This document shows positions 6,418 to 15,497 of a stretch of 43,357 nt of DNA, piece after piece. The stretch comes from Nostoc spongiaeforme FACHB-130 (GTDB lineage Bacteria; Cyanobacteriota; Cyanobacteriia; Cyanobacteriales; Nostocaceae): the NCBI RefSeq assembly GCF_014698475.1, contig NZ_JACJTB010000055.1:1-43357 (forward strand), read 5' to 3'. A model generated the notes under the pieces. That model saw nothing but the letters and a program-made list of their open reading frames with translations, was not told where the DNA came from and did no database searches. The stretch's first letter is position 1; the number at the start of each line of letters is the position of its first letter. The translations under genes were made by a program, and so were the position numbers.

Positions 6418-8670
6418 ATGAGTATCAAGCGTCGGGATTTATTGCTATTAATGGGAGGTAGCGCAAGTGCATTGGCGCTGGCTAATCTCGCAGGTTGCGG
6501 TCAAAAGACAACGACGCAAAGAAACACATCATTTGTGGGAGAATCGGCATTTTCGTTTAAACCCATCAAAGGGCCGATTCCCTTAGAAACAGCAGGCTTC
6601 AATCGGGAACAGCAACAAGTCCAATATAGTAGTTATGAAGTCGTAGATGACTTGGTACTACCAGAAGGGTTTGGATATCAAGTCATTGCGGCTTGGGGTG
6701 ATCAAGTCGGAGATTCGCGGTTTGGTTACAACAACGATTATTTATCGTTTATCTCCACCACCGAAAATGCTGGTTATCTGGCAGTGAATTTTGAGTATAT
6801 CAGTGCGATTCCTTGGATGGAAACCTATCAGCAAGTCATTGGTCAATCATTACCGTTTGCTGAGGTGAAAGCAGCTTTAGACAGCACAAATTCCGGGAAA
6901 AATGCCATTAATGCTTATGCTTTGCCAGATAATGACTCAGTAAAAGCTCAAATTGCCGAAATTTGTCAAGCAGCTTTAATAGATCAAGGTTTAGGTGTTA
7001 TTTCCCTGCAAAAAACAGCCAATGGTAAGTGGGAAAGAACTAATTCCCCAGCAGATAGACGCATTAGTGGGATTTCGGGACTAAAAGATAATCGCTATTT
7101 AAAAGCCACAGGCCCCGCCGTGGCAATATTTCGCAAGCAAACAGGACAAGGATACATCGATAAACTGGGCGATCGCATTATTGGCACTTTTGGCAACTGT
7201 GCAGGGGGAACAACACCTTGGGGAACAGTTTTGAGTGCCGAAGAAAACTTCCAAGCCCAAGTACCGGAACCAGTTTATGCTGATGGTACAGCTTTTAACC
7301 CTGGGACATTGCCCTTTGCTTTGGGGGATGAAGAATTATTTGGACAAGGAAATGTATTTGGTTTAGCCGGGAATAAATATGGTTGGATTGTGGAAATTGA
7401 CCCCGCTAACCCCCAAGATTACGGGACGAAACACACTTGGTTAGGACGTTATCGCCATGAAGCCGTCGGTGTGCGGGTAGAAGCAGGTAAACCATTAGCA
7501 TTTTATTCAGGGTGCGATCGCCGTGGCGGACACATATATAAATTTGTCAGTCGTGATCAGGTAAAAAATCCCCAAGACAAAGGCAATTCACGGCTATTGC
7601 AACAGGGAATGCTGTACGCTGCCAAATTCAACGCCGATGGTACTGGTAGCTGGATACCCCTGAAAGCCGAGACTCCGGTTAATCCCGATGTGCCGAGTCA
7701 GATTGCTGGTAATATCATTTTGTTGCCCCTGGGAACCAAAGCCGAAACAACAGACCTGAAGGCAGGTTATTTTGCAGTCAGCAAAGATGAAGCGATCGCC
7801 CAGTACAAACAAAAGTATCAAAAACTCGCAGACCTTTACACAGGCAACACCGAAGAAAAACAAGGCGCAATTTTAATTGATGCACATTACGCCGCTAATG
7901 CTGCTGGCGCTACCTGCACAGCCCGTCCAGAAGATACAGAAATTGCCCCCAACGGTGATTTATACATCACTTTTACATCTGGTGCGCCAGACAAACAAGG
8001 TGGTTCGGATGTGCGAGTGTTTAAAAGTCCCAAAGGTGAACCAGGCTATGAATACGGCTGGGTGATGCGTTTAACTGAAGATAACAACGACCCCGCAGCC
8101 ATGAGTTTTCGTTGGCAAATGTTAGCCACAGGTGGAGAACCAGCCGCAGGCGGGATGGGTTTTGCCAATCCCGATAATTTATTACTCGACCGACAAGGTA
8201 ATGTCTGGATGGTGACAGATATTTCCACCACCAAACTCAATAACGCCGTGAATAACCGCAATGCTGAACCCGGAAAATCGGTGAGTTTGTCTGGCTTGTT
8301 TGGCAATAACTCTATGTGGTTTATCCCCACCAGTGGCGCAGATGCAGGCAAAGCCTTTTTATTTGCAATGGGGCCAATGGAATGTGAAACGACAGGCCCT
8401 TGTTTCACAAATGATCAAACAACTATGTTCTTATCTATACAACATCCAGGTGAAACAAATGGCACCAGAAAAAACCAAGCAATCGAAACCAGACAATTTG
8501 TAGTCACCTCTACCACAGGCGAAGAATTTTTGCAAACTCGTCAAATTCCCATTGGTTCTAATTGGCCTGATAAAACACCAAATGCACCCCCAAAACCAGC
8601 GGTTATCGCTATCACAAAAACGGCAATATCTACTAACAAAATATATCAAAATCCTCAATTAACTACATAA
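6418..8670 (+). CDS. phoX: PhoX-family (DUF839) alkaline phosphatase, Tat lipoprotein
   Basis: The product has 750 residues. The N-terminus has the twin-arginine pattern KRRDLLLLMGG, a hydrophobic stretch and a lipobox-like LAGC with Cys at 27, so it is probably exported folded by Tat and lipid-anchored. The rest is the DUF839/PhoX propeller, with recognisable blocks EDLV-type LPEGFGYQV, NCAGGTTPWGTVLSAEE, GRYRHEAV, FYSGCDRRGGHIYKFVS and RPEDTEIAPNGDLYITFT. PhoX enzymes release phosphate from organic esters using Ca and Fe. Location just after sphR-sphS-phoU and a possible Pho box support induction by phosphate starvation. No terminator is obvious after it. The family call is strong; substrate range is unknown. 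Confidence 0.9.
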   Translation: MSIKRRDLLLLMGGSASALALANLAGCGQKTTTQRNTSFVGESAFSFKPIKGPIPLETAGFNREQQQVQYSSYEVVDDLVLPEGFGYQVIAAWGDQVGDSRFGYNNDYLSFISTTENAGYLAVNFEYISAIPWMETYQQVIGQSLPFAEVKAALDSTNSGKNAINAYALPDNDSVKAQIAEICQAALIDQGLGVISLQKTANGKWERTNSPADRRISGISGLKDNRYLKATGPAVAIFRKQTGQGYIDKLGDRIIGTFGNCAGGTTPWGTVLSAEENFQAQVPEPVYADGTAFNPGTLPFALGDEELFGQGNVFGLAGNKYGWIVEIDPANPQDYGTKHTWLGRYRHEAVGVRVEAGKPLAFYSGCDRRGGHIYKFVSRDQVKNPQDKGNSRLLQQGMLYAAKFNADGTGSWIPLKAETPVNPDVPSQIAGNIILLPLGTKAETTDLKAGYFAVSKDEAIAQYKQKYQKLADLYTGNTEEKQGAILIDAHYAANAAGATCTARPEDTEIAPNGDLYITFTSGAPDKQGGSDVRVFKSPKGEPGYEYGWVMRLTEDNNDPAAMSFRWQMLATGGEPAAGGMGFANPDNLLLDRQGNVWMVTDISTTKLNNAVNNRNAEPGKSVSLSGLFGNNSMWFIPTSGADAGKAFLFAMGPMECETTGPCFTNDQTTMFLSIQHPGETNGTRKNQAIETRQFVVTSTTGEEFLQTRQIPIGSNWPDKTPNAPPKPAVIAITKTAISTNKIYQNPQLTT

Positions 8671-8804
8671 TCAGACATCTATTATTTAGCTACAAATGAT
8701 TGTGAAATTATCAAGCAAATAGCTGTTAGAAATTAGCCCCAATAGTTTTGCTGCGATCGCCTTGTAAAAAATCAAAACTTTCACCAGATCCCATAAAATT
8801 TATA

Positions 8805-9425
8805 ATGACATCTACTAGTTTGACACCAACATTATCCACGGCATCTGTTAGTGAACAATTATCACTAAAAATCTTTGCCCGGAAAGAAATCATTCCCCTC
8901 AGAAACGAGATCATCTGGCGCATCGAACGTGGTGCAGTCCGCACTCTCACTTGGGCAGAAGATGGAACTTTCATCACTTTAGGTTATTGGGGTCCAGGGG
9001 ATTTGATTGGTTCTCCCCTATCGAAAGTCAAACCCTACCAAATTGAGTGCCTAACCAGCGTCGAGGTAAGTATTGTACCTTCTTATCTCTGGCATCAAGA
9101 TATGGCAGGCTTACTTGCCCATATTCAACAATCAGAAGAGCTTTTAAGCATTGTCCATCTCAAACCCATTTCCCTGCGCTTATGGAAATTTTTGGTTTGG
9201 CTGAGTGATAAATTTGGACGGAATGTCGAACAAGATCGAGTTATCGACATCAACATCACTCATCAAGAAATTGCCGAAGTTTTAAACACCACTAGGGTGA
9301 CAATTACCAGACTATTACAACAATTTGAAGAAGAAGGGGTCTTATTAAGATACAAACGACGGATTATTTTGCGTTTACCAAATAAATTTACTACCCAAAC
9401 TATAGTTAAAAACAATGCTTATTAA
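8805..9425 (+). CDS. Crp/Fnr-family transcriptional regulator
   Basis: The protein has 206 residues from ATG 8805 (an upstream in-frame start at 8748 would add 19 unconserved residues). Residues about 20-100 form a cyclic-nucleotide-binding-like beta barrel, with the GDLIG turn. Residues about 150-180 form the HTH, THQEIAEVLNTTRVTITRLL, typical of Crp/Fnr. It lacks an Fnr-type Cys cluster. It is not NtcA by its N-terminus. It is followed by two porin genes on the same strand (132 bp gap), so it might control them, but no binding site was identified. Ligand and targets are unknown. Confidence 0.85.
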   Translation: MTSTSLTPTLSTASVSEQLSLKIFARKEIIPLRNEIIWRIERGAVRTLTWAEDGTFITLGYWGPGDLIGSPLSKVKPYQIECLTSVEVSIVPSYLWHQDMAGLLAHIQQSEELLSIVHLKPISLRLWKFLVWLSDKFGRNVEQDRVIDINITHQEIAEVLNTTRVTITRLLQQFEEEGVLLRYKRRIILRLPNKFTTQTIVKNNAY

Positions 9426-9557
9426 CTTGTGTTGGTTGCATCCTCTCTGATATATTGATGCCTGTAATTATTTAGTGAATACCCATAAAACAAGCAGCAA
9501 TTGTAGCCCAAATACATCCATACATTGCACTAGTGGGTGTGAGTGAGAGTGAAGATA

Positions 9558-11186
9558 ATGACCAGACTTTTTTGGAATGTACTAAAAGTTAGTCCAGCAA
9601 TTTTAGCTGCGTCTTTATTAGCAGCTAACAGCGCCTTAGCTGGAGAAGCTAACGAACAAATTACAACTGTTGCACAACTAACCCAACAAAATGACAGCAT
9701 GGGTCAAGTGACATCCGTATCACAGTTTTCGGATGTGCAACCAACAGATTGGGCATTCCAAGCGTTACAGTCTTTAGTAGAACGTTACGGTTGTATTGCA
9801 GGTTATCCCAACGGTACATATCGGGGCAACCGGGCTTTAACTCGCTATGAGTTTGCGGCTGGTTTGAATGCTTGTTTAGATAGGGTTAACGAACTGATTG
9901 CGACAGCAACAGCAGATTTAGTCACTAAAGAAGATTTAGCCACATTACAACGTTTACAAGAAGAGTTTTCGGCGGAATTGGCAACTCTGCGTGGTCGGGT
10001 AGATGCGCTAGAAGCTCGCACTGCTGAGTTAGAAGCCAATCAATTTTCTACTACTACCAAGTTGGTTGGTGAAGCGGTTTTTGACGCAACTCAAGTTTTT
10101 GGAGATAACCGAGCAGTACCCAATTCTCAGACACCAACACAGGATTTAACTTCTAACACTACTTTTGATTACCGGGTACGTTTAAACTTATTAAGCAGCT
10201 TTACAGGCACAGATCAACTACAAGTCCGGTTACAATCTGGAAATAACGTCAATGCTACACCCAATGTAACTGGTACAAGTCAAACCCGCCTGTCTTTTGT
10301 AGACAATACTTCCAACCAAGTTCAAGTTGATAAAATTAACTACGCTTTCAATTTGAGCGATTATATTCGGGTGAAAGTTGATGCCAACACTGCTGAGTTG
10401 TGGGAAAACGTCAACGTCTTCAACCCAGATTTTAGAAGCAGTGGTACAGGTGCAATTTCACGTTACGGACGTTTCAGCCCCATTTATCGTTTAGGCTCTG
10501 GTGGTGCTGGTTTAACAGTTACTCTTAACCCTAAAGGTGCTATTAGTTTGACCGGAGCTTATTTAGCATCTAAAGCCAGTAACCCCGATGCAGGTTTTGG
10601 CTTGTTCAACGGTGACTATGCAGCTTTTGGACAACTAGAATTTAAACCCAGTAAAGCCTTTAATATTGGTTTTGCCTACGCCCATACTTATGACGGTGCC
10701 AGAAATGGTGGAACTAACAACGTTAATTTCACAGGAAATACTGGTAGTTTATATGCTATCAGCCCCTTTGGTACTAGTGTTGCTACTACAGGTAATCACT
10801 ACGGTATCCAAGCGAGCTTTCAACCTAGTTCTAAATTAACTATTGGTGGTTGGGCTGGATACTCCAATGCTGTAGCTGAAAGTGGCTCCAATAGAGGCAG
10901 AAATGCAGATGTCGTCTACTGGGCTGGAACCTTAGCCCTCAAAGATTTTGGTAAAGAAGGTAACGTACTAGGTCTAGTATTTGGTCAGCAGCCAACAGTT
11001 ACAGATACTCCTGTTGCTAATCGTAGAGATGGAGACACAGCTTATCATTTGGAAGGTCTCTATAAAATCAAGGTTAACAACAATATTCAAGTGACTCCTG
11101 GCTTGTTGGTGATTTTCAATCCTGAAAATAACGATCGAAACGATACCATCTACGTTGGTACACTCCGCACAACTTTTACTTTCTAA
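9558..11186 (+). CDS. SLH-domain outer-membrane porin (OprB type, iron-uptake porin family), copy 1
   Basis: The precursor has 542 residues. A signal peptide ends near ANSALA and an SLH domain follows (about 45-110; FSDVQPTDWAFQALQSLVERYG, then NRALTRYEFAAGLNAC). A short coiled coil comes next (about 115-165). The beta barrel is of the OprB/carbohydrate-selective porin type and ends in the C-terminal Phe (TFTF) needed for BAM insertion. The SLH domain binds secondary cell-wall polymers in the periplasm. In cyanobacteria this family is the major porin class and several members pass inorganic ions or iron; the solute here is not deducible. ATG 9558 is preferred because the paralogue shares M..FWNVLK; GTG 9543 is the alternative. 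The first 503 bp are nearly identical to copy 2. Confidence 0.9.
   Translation: MTRLFWNVLKVSPAILAASLLAANSALAGEANEQITTVAQLTQQNDSMGQVTSVSQFSDVQPTDWAFQALQSLVERYGCIAGYPNGTYRGNRALTRYEFAAGLNACLDRVNELIATATADLVTKEDLATLQRLQEEFSAELATLRGRVDALEARTAELEANQFSTTTKLVGEAVFDATQVFGDNRAVPNSQTPTQDLTSNTTFDYRVRLNLLSSFTGTDQLQVRLQSGNNVNATPNVTGTSQTRLSFVDNTSNQVQVDKINYAFNLSDYIRVKVDANTAELWENVNVFNPDFRSSGTGAISRYGRFSPIYRLGSGGAGLTVTLNPKGAISLTGAYLASKASNPDAGFGLFNGDYAAFGQLEFKPSKAFNIGFAYAHTYDGARNGGTNNVNFTGNTGSLYAISPFGTSVATTGNHYGIQASFQPSSKLTIGGWAGYSNAVAESGSNRGRNADVVYWAGTLALKDFGKEGNVLGLVFGQQPTVTDTPVANRRDGDTAYHLEGLYKIKVNNNIQVTPGLLVIFNPENNDRNDTIYVGTLRTTFTF
9573..10075 (+). repeat. 503-bp homogenised tract, copy 1
   Basis: This tract matches 11318-11820 at a fixed offset of 1745 bp. 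Comparing by eye gives four differences (Leu, Leu, Arg and Ala codons), all synonymous. It covers the signal peptide, SLH domain and coiled coil. Identity collapses abruptly at the first barrel strand, after the codons for LVGEA. Confidence 0.9.
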
Positions 11187-11222
11187 AATCACACTTACGT
11201 GATATAATAAAAACAAGGTTGG

Positions 11223-11261
11223 TGGGTATTTTCCCTTAAAAAATAATAAGGAAAATACCCA
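11223..11261 (+). promoter_or_regulatory. hairpin between the two porin genes
   Basis: Arms TGGGTATTTTCC and GGAAAATACCCA are separated by 15 A/T-rich bases. It starts 36 bp after the first porin stop and ends 42 bp before the second ATG. There is no T run on the plus strand, so it is more likely an attenuator, processing or mRNA-stability element than a full terminator. Confidence 0.5.
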
Positions 11262-11302
11262 TAAACTTTGACGGTATGGTGTGAGTGAAAGCAAACAAAA
11301 TC

Positions 11303-12952
11303 ATGAAAAGTTCTTTCTGGAATGTATTAAAAGTTAGTCCAGCAATTTTAGCTGCGTCTTTATTGGCAGCTAACAGCGCCTTAGCTGGAGAAGCTAACGA
11401 ACAAATTACAACTGTTGCACAACTAACCCAACAAAATGACAGCATGGGTCAAGTGACATCCGTATCACAGTTTTCGGATGTGCAACCAACAGATTGGGCA
11501 TTCCAAGCGTTACAGTCTTTAGTAGAACGTTACGGTTGTATTGCAGGTTATCCCAACGGTACATATCGGGGCAACCGGGCTTTAACTCGTTATGAGTTTG
11601 CGGCTGGTTTGAATGCTTGTTTAGATAGGGTTAACGAACTGATTGCGACAGCAACAGCAGATTTAGTCACTAAAGAAGATTTAGCCACATTACAACGTTT
11701 ACAAGAAGAGTTTTCGGCGGAATTGGCAACTCTGCGTGGTCGGGTAGATGCGCTAGAAGCTCGCACTGCTGAGTTAGAAGCTAATCAATTTTCTACTACT
11801 ACCAAGTTGGTTGGTGAAGCTATTTTCACTGTAGCTGCACCCTTTGGTGATGATCGCGCTGATACAGACACTAATCCCAACAACAACGCTGATCTAAATG
11901 AAAACGTGATCTTTGCTAACCGGGTACGCTTGAACTTGTATACCAGCTTCACAGGTTCAGATAGATTGCAAACTCGTTTGCAAGCTCGGAATCTTACTCA
12001 ATTCGACGGTGGAAGCTCAACTAGACCCAATGTTACAGGTACCAGCATGACTCGCTTAGGTCATGATGGCGATAATGGTAACAGTGTTGAAGTTGATAAA
12101 CTCAACTATGAATTCAACTTGGTGAGTGATGCAGTGCGAGTCAAAGTTGACGCATTTGGTGCAGAACTTTGGAACAACATCAACGTGTTCAACCCAGACT
12201 TCAGAAGTAGTGGTACAGGTGCAATCTCTCGCTACGGACGTTTCAGCCCAATTTATCGGGCATCATCTCCTGGTGGTGCTGGTTTGACTGTGACAGTCAA
12301 CCCCAAAGGCCCCATCAGCTTAACAGGTGCGTATCTTGCACCCAACGCTAGTGACCCCAGCCAAGGTAATGGTCTGTTCAACGGATCTAATGCCTACTTT
12401 GGTCAAATAGACTTCAAACCAAGCAAACAGATCAACGTTGGTTTTGCTTACTCTCACACTTATCAAAATGATGGTGCTGATATTGATGTCAACCTGTTTG
12501 GCAGCCAAGGTAGTTCTCTTTCCAACAGACCTTTCGGTAACATTGGTACCACAGCTAATAACTACAGTTTCATGGCTAACTTCCGCCCCACTGACAAAAT
12601 TGGCATTGGTGGTTGGGTAGGTTACACTGATGCACAAGTTGAACAGGGGCCAACCTCTGGTAGTGCAGATATTTGGTACTGGGCTGCTAATTTATCAGTC
12701 AAAGACCTGGGTAGAGAAGGCAACACCTTGGGGATAATTTTTGGTCAACCACCCAAAGTTACTGACCTGAACTTTGGTACTAGAGCAAATACCGACAGAG
12801 ATACTTCTTATCACTTAGAAGGTCTTTATAAAATCAAAGTCAGCGATAACATCTTAGTTACCCCTGGCTTGTTGGTAATCTTCAACCCAGAACATAACGA
12901 CAACAACGATACTATTTACGTTGGTACATTGCGTACTACCTTCTCTTTCTAG
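11303..12952 (+). CDS. SLH-domain outer-membrane porin (OprB type, iron-uptake porin family), copy 2
   Basis: The precursor has 549 residues with the same architecture as its neighbour: signal peptide to about 28, SLH domain, coiled coil, then an OprB-type barrel ending TTFSF. From the signal peptide through LVGEA the proteins are identical. The barrels differ clearly, including loop lengths and charge, while keeping blocks such as FNPDFRSSGTGAISRYGRFS and YHLEGLYKIKV near the end. The paralogues may therefore display different pore selectivity on a shared wall anchor. ATG 11303 is chosen; GTG 11285 would add six residues. A hairpin precedes the gene and a strong terminator follows, so it may be expressed alone or by readthrough from copy 1. 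Confidence 0.9.
   Translation: MKSSFWNVLKVSPAILAASLLAANSALAGEANEQITTVAQLTQQNDSMGQVTSVSQFSDVQPTDWAFQALQSLVERYGCIAGYPNGTYRGNRALTRYEFAAGLNACLDRVNELIATATADLVTKEDLATLQRLQEEFSAELATLRGRVDALEARTAELEANQFSTTTKLVGEAIFTVAAPFGDDRADTDTNPNNNADLNENVIFANRVRLNLYTSFTGSDRLQTRLQARNLTQFDGGSSTRPNVTGTSMTRLGHDGDNGNSVEVDKLNYEFNLVSDAVRVKVDAFGAELWNNINVFNPDFRSSGTGAISRYGRFSPIYRASSPGGAGLTVTVNPKGPISLTGAYLAPNASDPSQGNGLFNGSNAYFGQIDFKPSKQINVGFAYSHTYQNDGADIDVNLFGSQGSSLSNRPFGNIGTTANNYSFMANFRPTDKIGIGGWVGYTDAQVEQGPTSGSADIWYWAANLSVKDLGREGNTLGIIFGQPPKVTDLNFGTRANTDRDTSYHLEGLYKIKVSDNILVTPGLLVIFNPEHNDNNDTIYVGTLRTTFSF
11318..11820 (+). repeat. 503-bp homogenised tract, copy 2
   Basis: This is the partner of 9573-10075 (four synonymous differences). 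The tract begins 15 bases into the gene, and the sequence upstream of it, including both leaders, is only weakly similar. That pattern suggests recombination limited to the coding part. Confidence 0.9.
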
Positions 12953-12976
12953 ATTTCAGTTTTGGATGAGATGAAT

Positions 12977-13004
12977 AAAAGCCCGCCTTATAAGGCGGGC
13001 TTTT
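12977..13004 (+). terminator. terminator after the porin pair
   Basis: Stem AAAAGCCCGCCTTA is followed directly by its complement, giving a GC-rich hairpin with a minimal TTATAA apex and a TTTT tail. It starts 25 bp beyond the porin stop. The symmetric A/T flanks mean it may work in both directions. Confidence 0.88.
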
Positions 13005-13376
13005 ATTTAACGTGAGTTCGACGGAACTAAAGCTGATTTTGATATAGCAGAAAGCAGGAGGCAAAAGGTAGAAGGAAAAGTCTTATTATTCCTGGCATTC
13101 AAGCTTTCAATTTGTCTTAATATATCTGACTATCGCTATGAAATGCGATCGCCTAGGGCTGCAACGTTTTTGAGATTAACAGTAAATCAGTCATATCATG
13201 TCCTGTAAAAGACTTATCATGGAGACTTGACAGAAGTACTCCCGTTATAAATATTTATCAGAAATATTTCAGGTTATTTGTATATTAATTAGTGTCAGTA
13301 AAATTACTGTTTAATTCTAGGTTAAGAATTAGACCTATTTTTCCACGACGAACAAAAATTAGTGAGGAAGAATAGA
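13005..13376. other. intergenic region before the deaminase gene
   Basis: No gene is visible. It contains A/G-rich filler of a kind seen elsewhere in the window (GCAGGAGGCAAAAGGTAGAAG-like), one HIP1 octamer near 13145 and an A/T-rich stretch from about 13240 that probably holds the promoter. GAGGAAG at 13364-13370 is the likely ribosome binding site for GTG 13377. Confidence 0.5.
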
Positions 13377-14831
13377 GTGAAACGTCAGTTTCCAAAATAC
13401 TACAGACTACTTATCTTATTTGTCTGTACGGTGTTGATTGCCTTTACAGGTCAAGTAGCCCTCGCCCAATATAATTACCGTTGGGGCAATCAACACAGAC
13501 AGCGAGTAGAAATGATTGTTGGCGGTGATTTTGTCGTCACAATGAATGATGCACAACCCGTAATTAAGAATGGTGCGGTAGCCATCAACAACGGCAAAAT
13601 TGTTGCCTTAGATACAGAAGATAAAATTTTGGCAGCTTACAGAGCCTCTAAGAGACTACCAGGCGAAGGTAAGGTACTAATGCCAGGGCTGGTCAACGGT
13701 CACTCTCATACCGCAATGGTTTTGTTTCGCGGTTTAGCGGACGACTTGAGTTTACAAGATTGGCTACAAAATTATATATTTCCCGCAGAAGGACAGTTCG
13801 TTAACGAAAATTTCATCCGTGTTGGCGAGACACTGGCTTGTTGGGAAATGATTAGTGGCGGTACTACGACGTTTGTTGATATGTACTTCAAACCGGATGT
13901 TGCAGCTAGAGTAGTTGAAAGATGTGGACTGCGGGCTGTAATTGCACCTTCATCTATAGATTTCCCTAGCCCTGGTTTTCGTGGTTGGGATGATGCGTTT
14001 GCTGCGGCTGTGGATTTCGTGAAACGCTGGAAAGGACGTAATCCACGAATTATCCCTGCCCTCGCTCCCCACGCCCCTTATACTGTCTCGCCAGAGCATC
14101 TAACACAGGCTATACAGGCAGCACGTCAATATGATGTGCCATTGACCATTCATTTGGCAGAGACACAAACCGAAGTCCAAGACATCCAACAACGCTATAA
14201 TGCCACCCCAGTACAACATCTAGAAAATCTCGGTTTTCTGGAATCGCGCGTTTTTGCTGCCCATGTAGTCTGGCCTAACGAAAGTGAAATTGCGCTGATG
14301 GCAAAACGCGGTGTTGGCGTGATTCATAATCCTGACTCTAATTTGAAGTTGGCTTCTGGCTTTGCACCAGTTCCGGCAATGGTGCAGGCAGGAATTCAGG
14401 TTGGTTTGGGTACGGATGGTGCGGCATCCAACAATGATTTAGATATGTGGGAAGCAATTCGTCTTACTGCCCTTATCCATAAAGGTAAAAGCCTTGACCC
14501 CACTACTTTACCTGCCAAGACAGTTTTACGGATGGCAACCTTGGGAGGTGCAGAAGCTCTTGGTTTGGCAGATAAAATTGGTGCAATTAAGGTAGGGCTT
14601 CAAGCAGACTTAATTCAAGTAGACCTCACATCTGCACACTTGACTCCTCTTTACGATGTTATTTCCCATCTCGTTTATGCAGCGAAAGCCCAAGATGTTG
14701 ACACTGTGATTGTAGATGGTCAGGTTCTGATGTCTGAGCGTCAGGTATTCACGGTTAATACTGAGCAAATTCGGCGTGAAGCCATCAGAATCGGTGAGCA
14801 AATTCAAGCCGAGTTACGACCATCGAATTAA
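13377..14831 (+). CDS. amidohydrolase of the MTA/SAH deaminase (TRZ/ATZ) family with an N-terminal signal sequence
   Basis: The protein has 484 residues from GTG 13377. Residues 8-30 form a hydrophobic segment ending in ALA, like a signal peptide or anchor. From about 45 the protein is a complete metal-dependent amidohydrolase. The metal site is His109/His111 (NGHSH), His259 (HLAET, with catalytic Glu262), His296 (AAHVVW) and Asp347 (GTDGAASNND). HNPDSNLKLASG is typical of 5-methylthioadenosine/S-adenosylhomocysteine deaminases and related N-ethylammeline chlorohydrolase-like enzymes. The expected reaction is hydrolytic deamination of an adenosine-type substrate. A secretion signal is unusual because these enzymes are normally cytoplasmic. 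A terminator follows. Exact substrate is uncertain. Confidence 0.85.
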   Translation: MKRQFPKYYRLLILFVCTVLIAFTGQVALAQYNYRWGNQHRQRVEMIVGGDFVVTMNDAQPVIKNGAVAINNGKIVALDTEDKILAAYRASKRLPGEGKVLMPGLVNGHSHTAMVLFRGLADDLSLQDWLQNYIFPAEGQFVNENFIRVGETLACWEMISGGTTTFVDMYFKPDVAARVVERCGLRAVIAPSSIDFPSPGFRGWDDAFAAAVDFVKRWKGRNPRIIPALAPHAPYTVSPEHLTQAIQAARQYDVPLTIHLAETQTEVQDIQQRYNATPVQHLENLGFLESRVFAAHVVWPNESEIALMAKRGVGVIHNPDSNLKLASGFAPVPAMVQAGIQVGLGTDGAASNNDLDMWEAIRLTALIHKGKSLDPTTLPAKTVLRMATLGGAEALGLADKIGAIKVGLQADLIQVDLTSAHLTPLYDVISHLVYAAKAQDVDTVIVDGQVLMSERQVFTVNTEQIRREAIRIGEQIQAELRPSN

Positions 14832-14877
14832 CGACTGTTCTCAGATATTACTAAACAGAATTTTTCCTTATCATTTG

Positions 14878-14921
14878 AAAACCCATATCTTTGTATATTG
14901 ATTCGGCGGTATGGGTTTTTT
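14878..14921 (+). terminator. terminator after the deaminase gene
   Basis: Arms AAAACCCATA and TATGGGTTTT are followed by further T residues. The hairpin begins about 47 bp after the stop codon at 14831. Confidence 0.75.
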
Positions 14922-14938
14922 AATTGGTAAATCAAGAT

Positions 14939-14966
14939 GGCGTGTTCGATATCAGGCGAACACGCC
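14939..14966. repeat. 10-bp inverted repeat, dispersed palindrome
   Basis: Arms GGCGTGTTCG and CGAACACGCC are separated by eight bases. It lies between converging genes and could be a minus-strand terminator for the zinc-ribbon gene, but it lacks a T run and looks like one of the many GC-rich palindromes of this genome. Confidence 0.5.
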
Positions 14967-14993
14967 TCTGACAATCAGGGTTAAGCACGATTT

Positions 14994-15254
14994 TTACAAA
15001 TTAAAGTTGTCTTCTGGTTTGACTAAATCTGATGGAGGTCTGTCGCTACTCCAAGCCCACCATGCACAACCACAATGGCATTGATAAAACTCTTGCCATT
15101 TGCGGCGATGTTCTTCTGAGAATACAGGCGATCGCCGATTGATCCAAACCTGTAATGCTTCTAAACTACTAGAACGGCAAGTTGGACAGCAAAATTCATA
15201 GGCGTGAACTGCCTTGGATGTCCATTCAGGTGGGATGGGAACAAAAGCGTCCAT
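14994..15254 (-). CDS. small zinc-ribbon-like conserved cyanobacterial protein
   Basis: The protein has 86 residues. Two Cys pairs, CCPTC (22-26) and CHCGC (near 59-63), are spaced about 35 residues apart, as in a zinc ribbon. A conserved aromatic stretch CAWWAWSSDRPP follows. There is no signal or membrane segment. I recognise the general type as a conserved cyanobacterial hypothetical protein but not a named function; nucleic-acid or protein binding is possible. It is a single gene converging with the deaminase gene. Confidence 0.75.
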   Translation of the reverse strand: MDAFVPIPPEWTSKAVHAYEFCCPTCRSSSLEALQVWINRRSPVFSEEHRRKWQEFYQCHCGCAWWAWSSDRPPSDLVKPEDNFNL

Positions 15255-15414
15255 GTAATTTAAAATTTAATCTCAGTAGGCAGCATATCAGCCCGAATTA
15301 ATATATATCTGTTTATCTGGTATTTTGCTAAATTCGGCTGTTTTTTTACAACTCTTAATTTCGCTAAAGGTCAACTTAAGCCTTGGCGAATGGAATTCGC
15401 AGCTATACAAACAA

Positions 15415-15432
15415 AGTCCGCCTGCGCGGACT
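15415..15432. repeat. small dispersed palindromic repeat
   Basis: AGTCCGC and GCGGACT flank a 4-base loop, preceded by ACAA. The ACAAAGTCCGCC...GCGGACT sequence is a common intergenic repeat in Nostoc and Anabaena genomes. It lies 65 bp before the DUF3318 gene. Confidence 0.6.
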
Positions 15433-15497
15433 AATAGAAAATTAAGAGGAGATTCTAAGCATTATTTTGACTGTATTTCTTACTGAAAATCACAAAG

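Noticed and set aside
9558-12952. One porin gene split by a frameshift
   Set aside because: Each has its own start, complete signal peptide, SLH domain and full barrel ending in Phe, so they are two genes.
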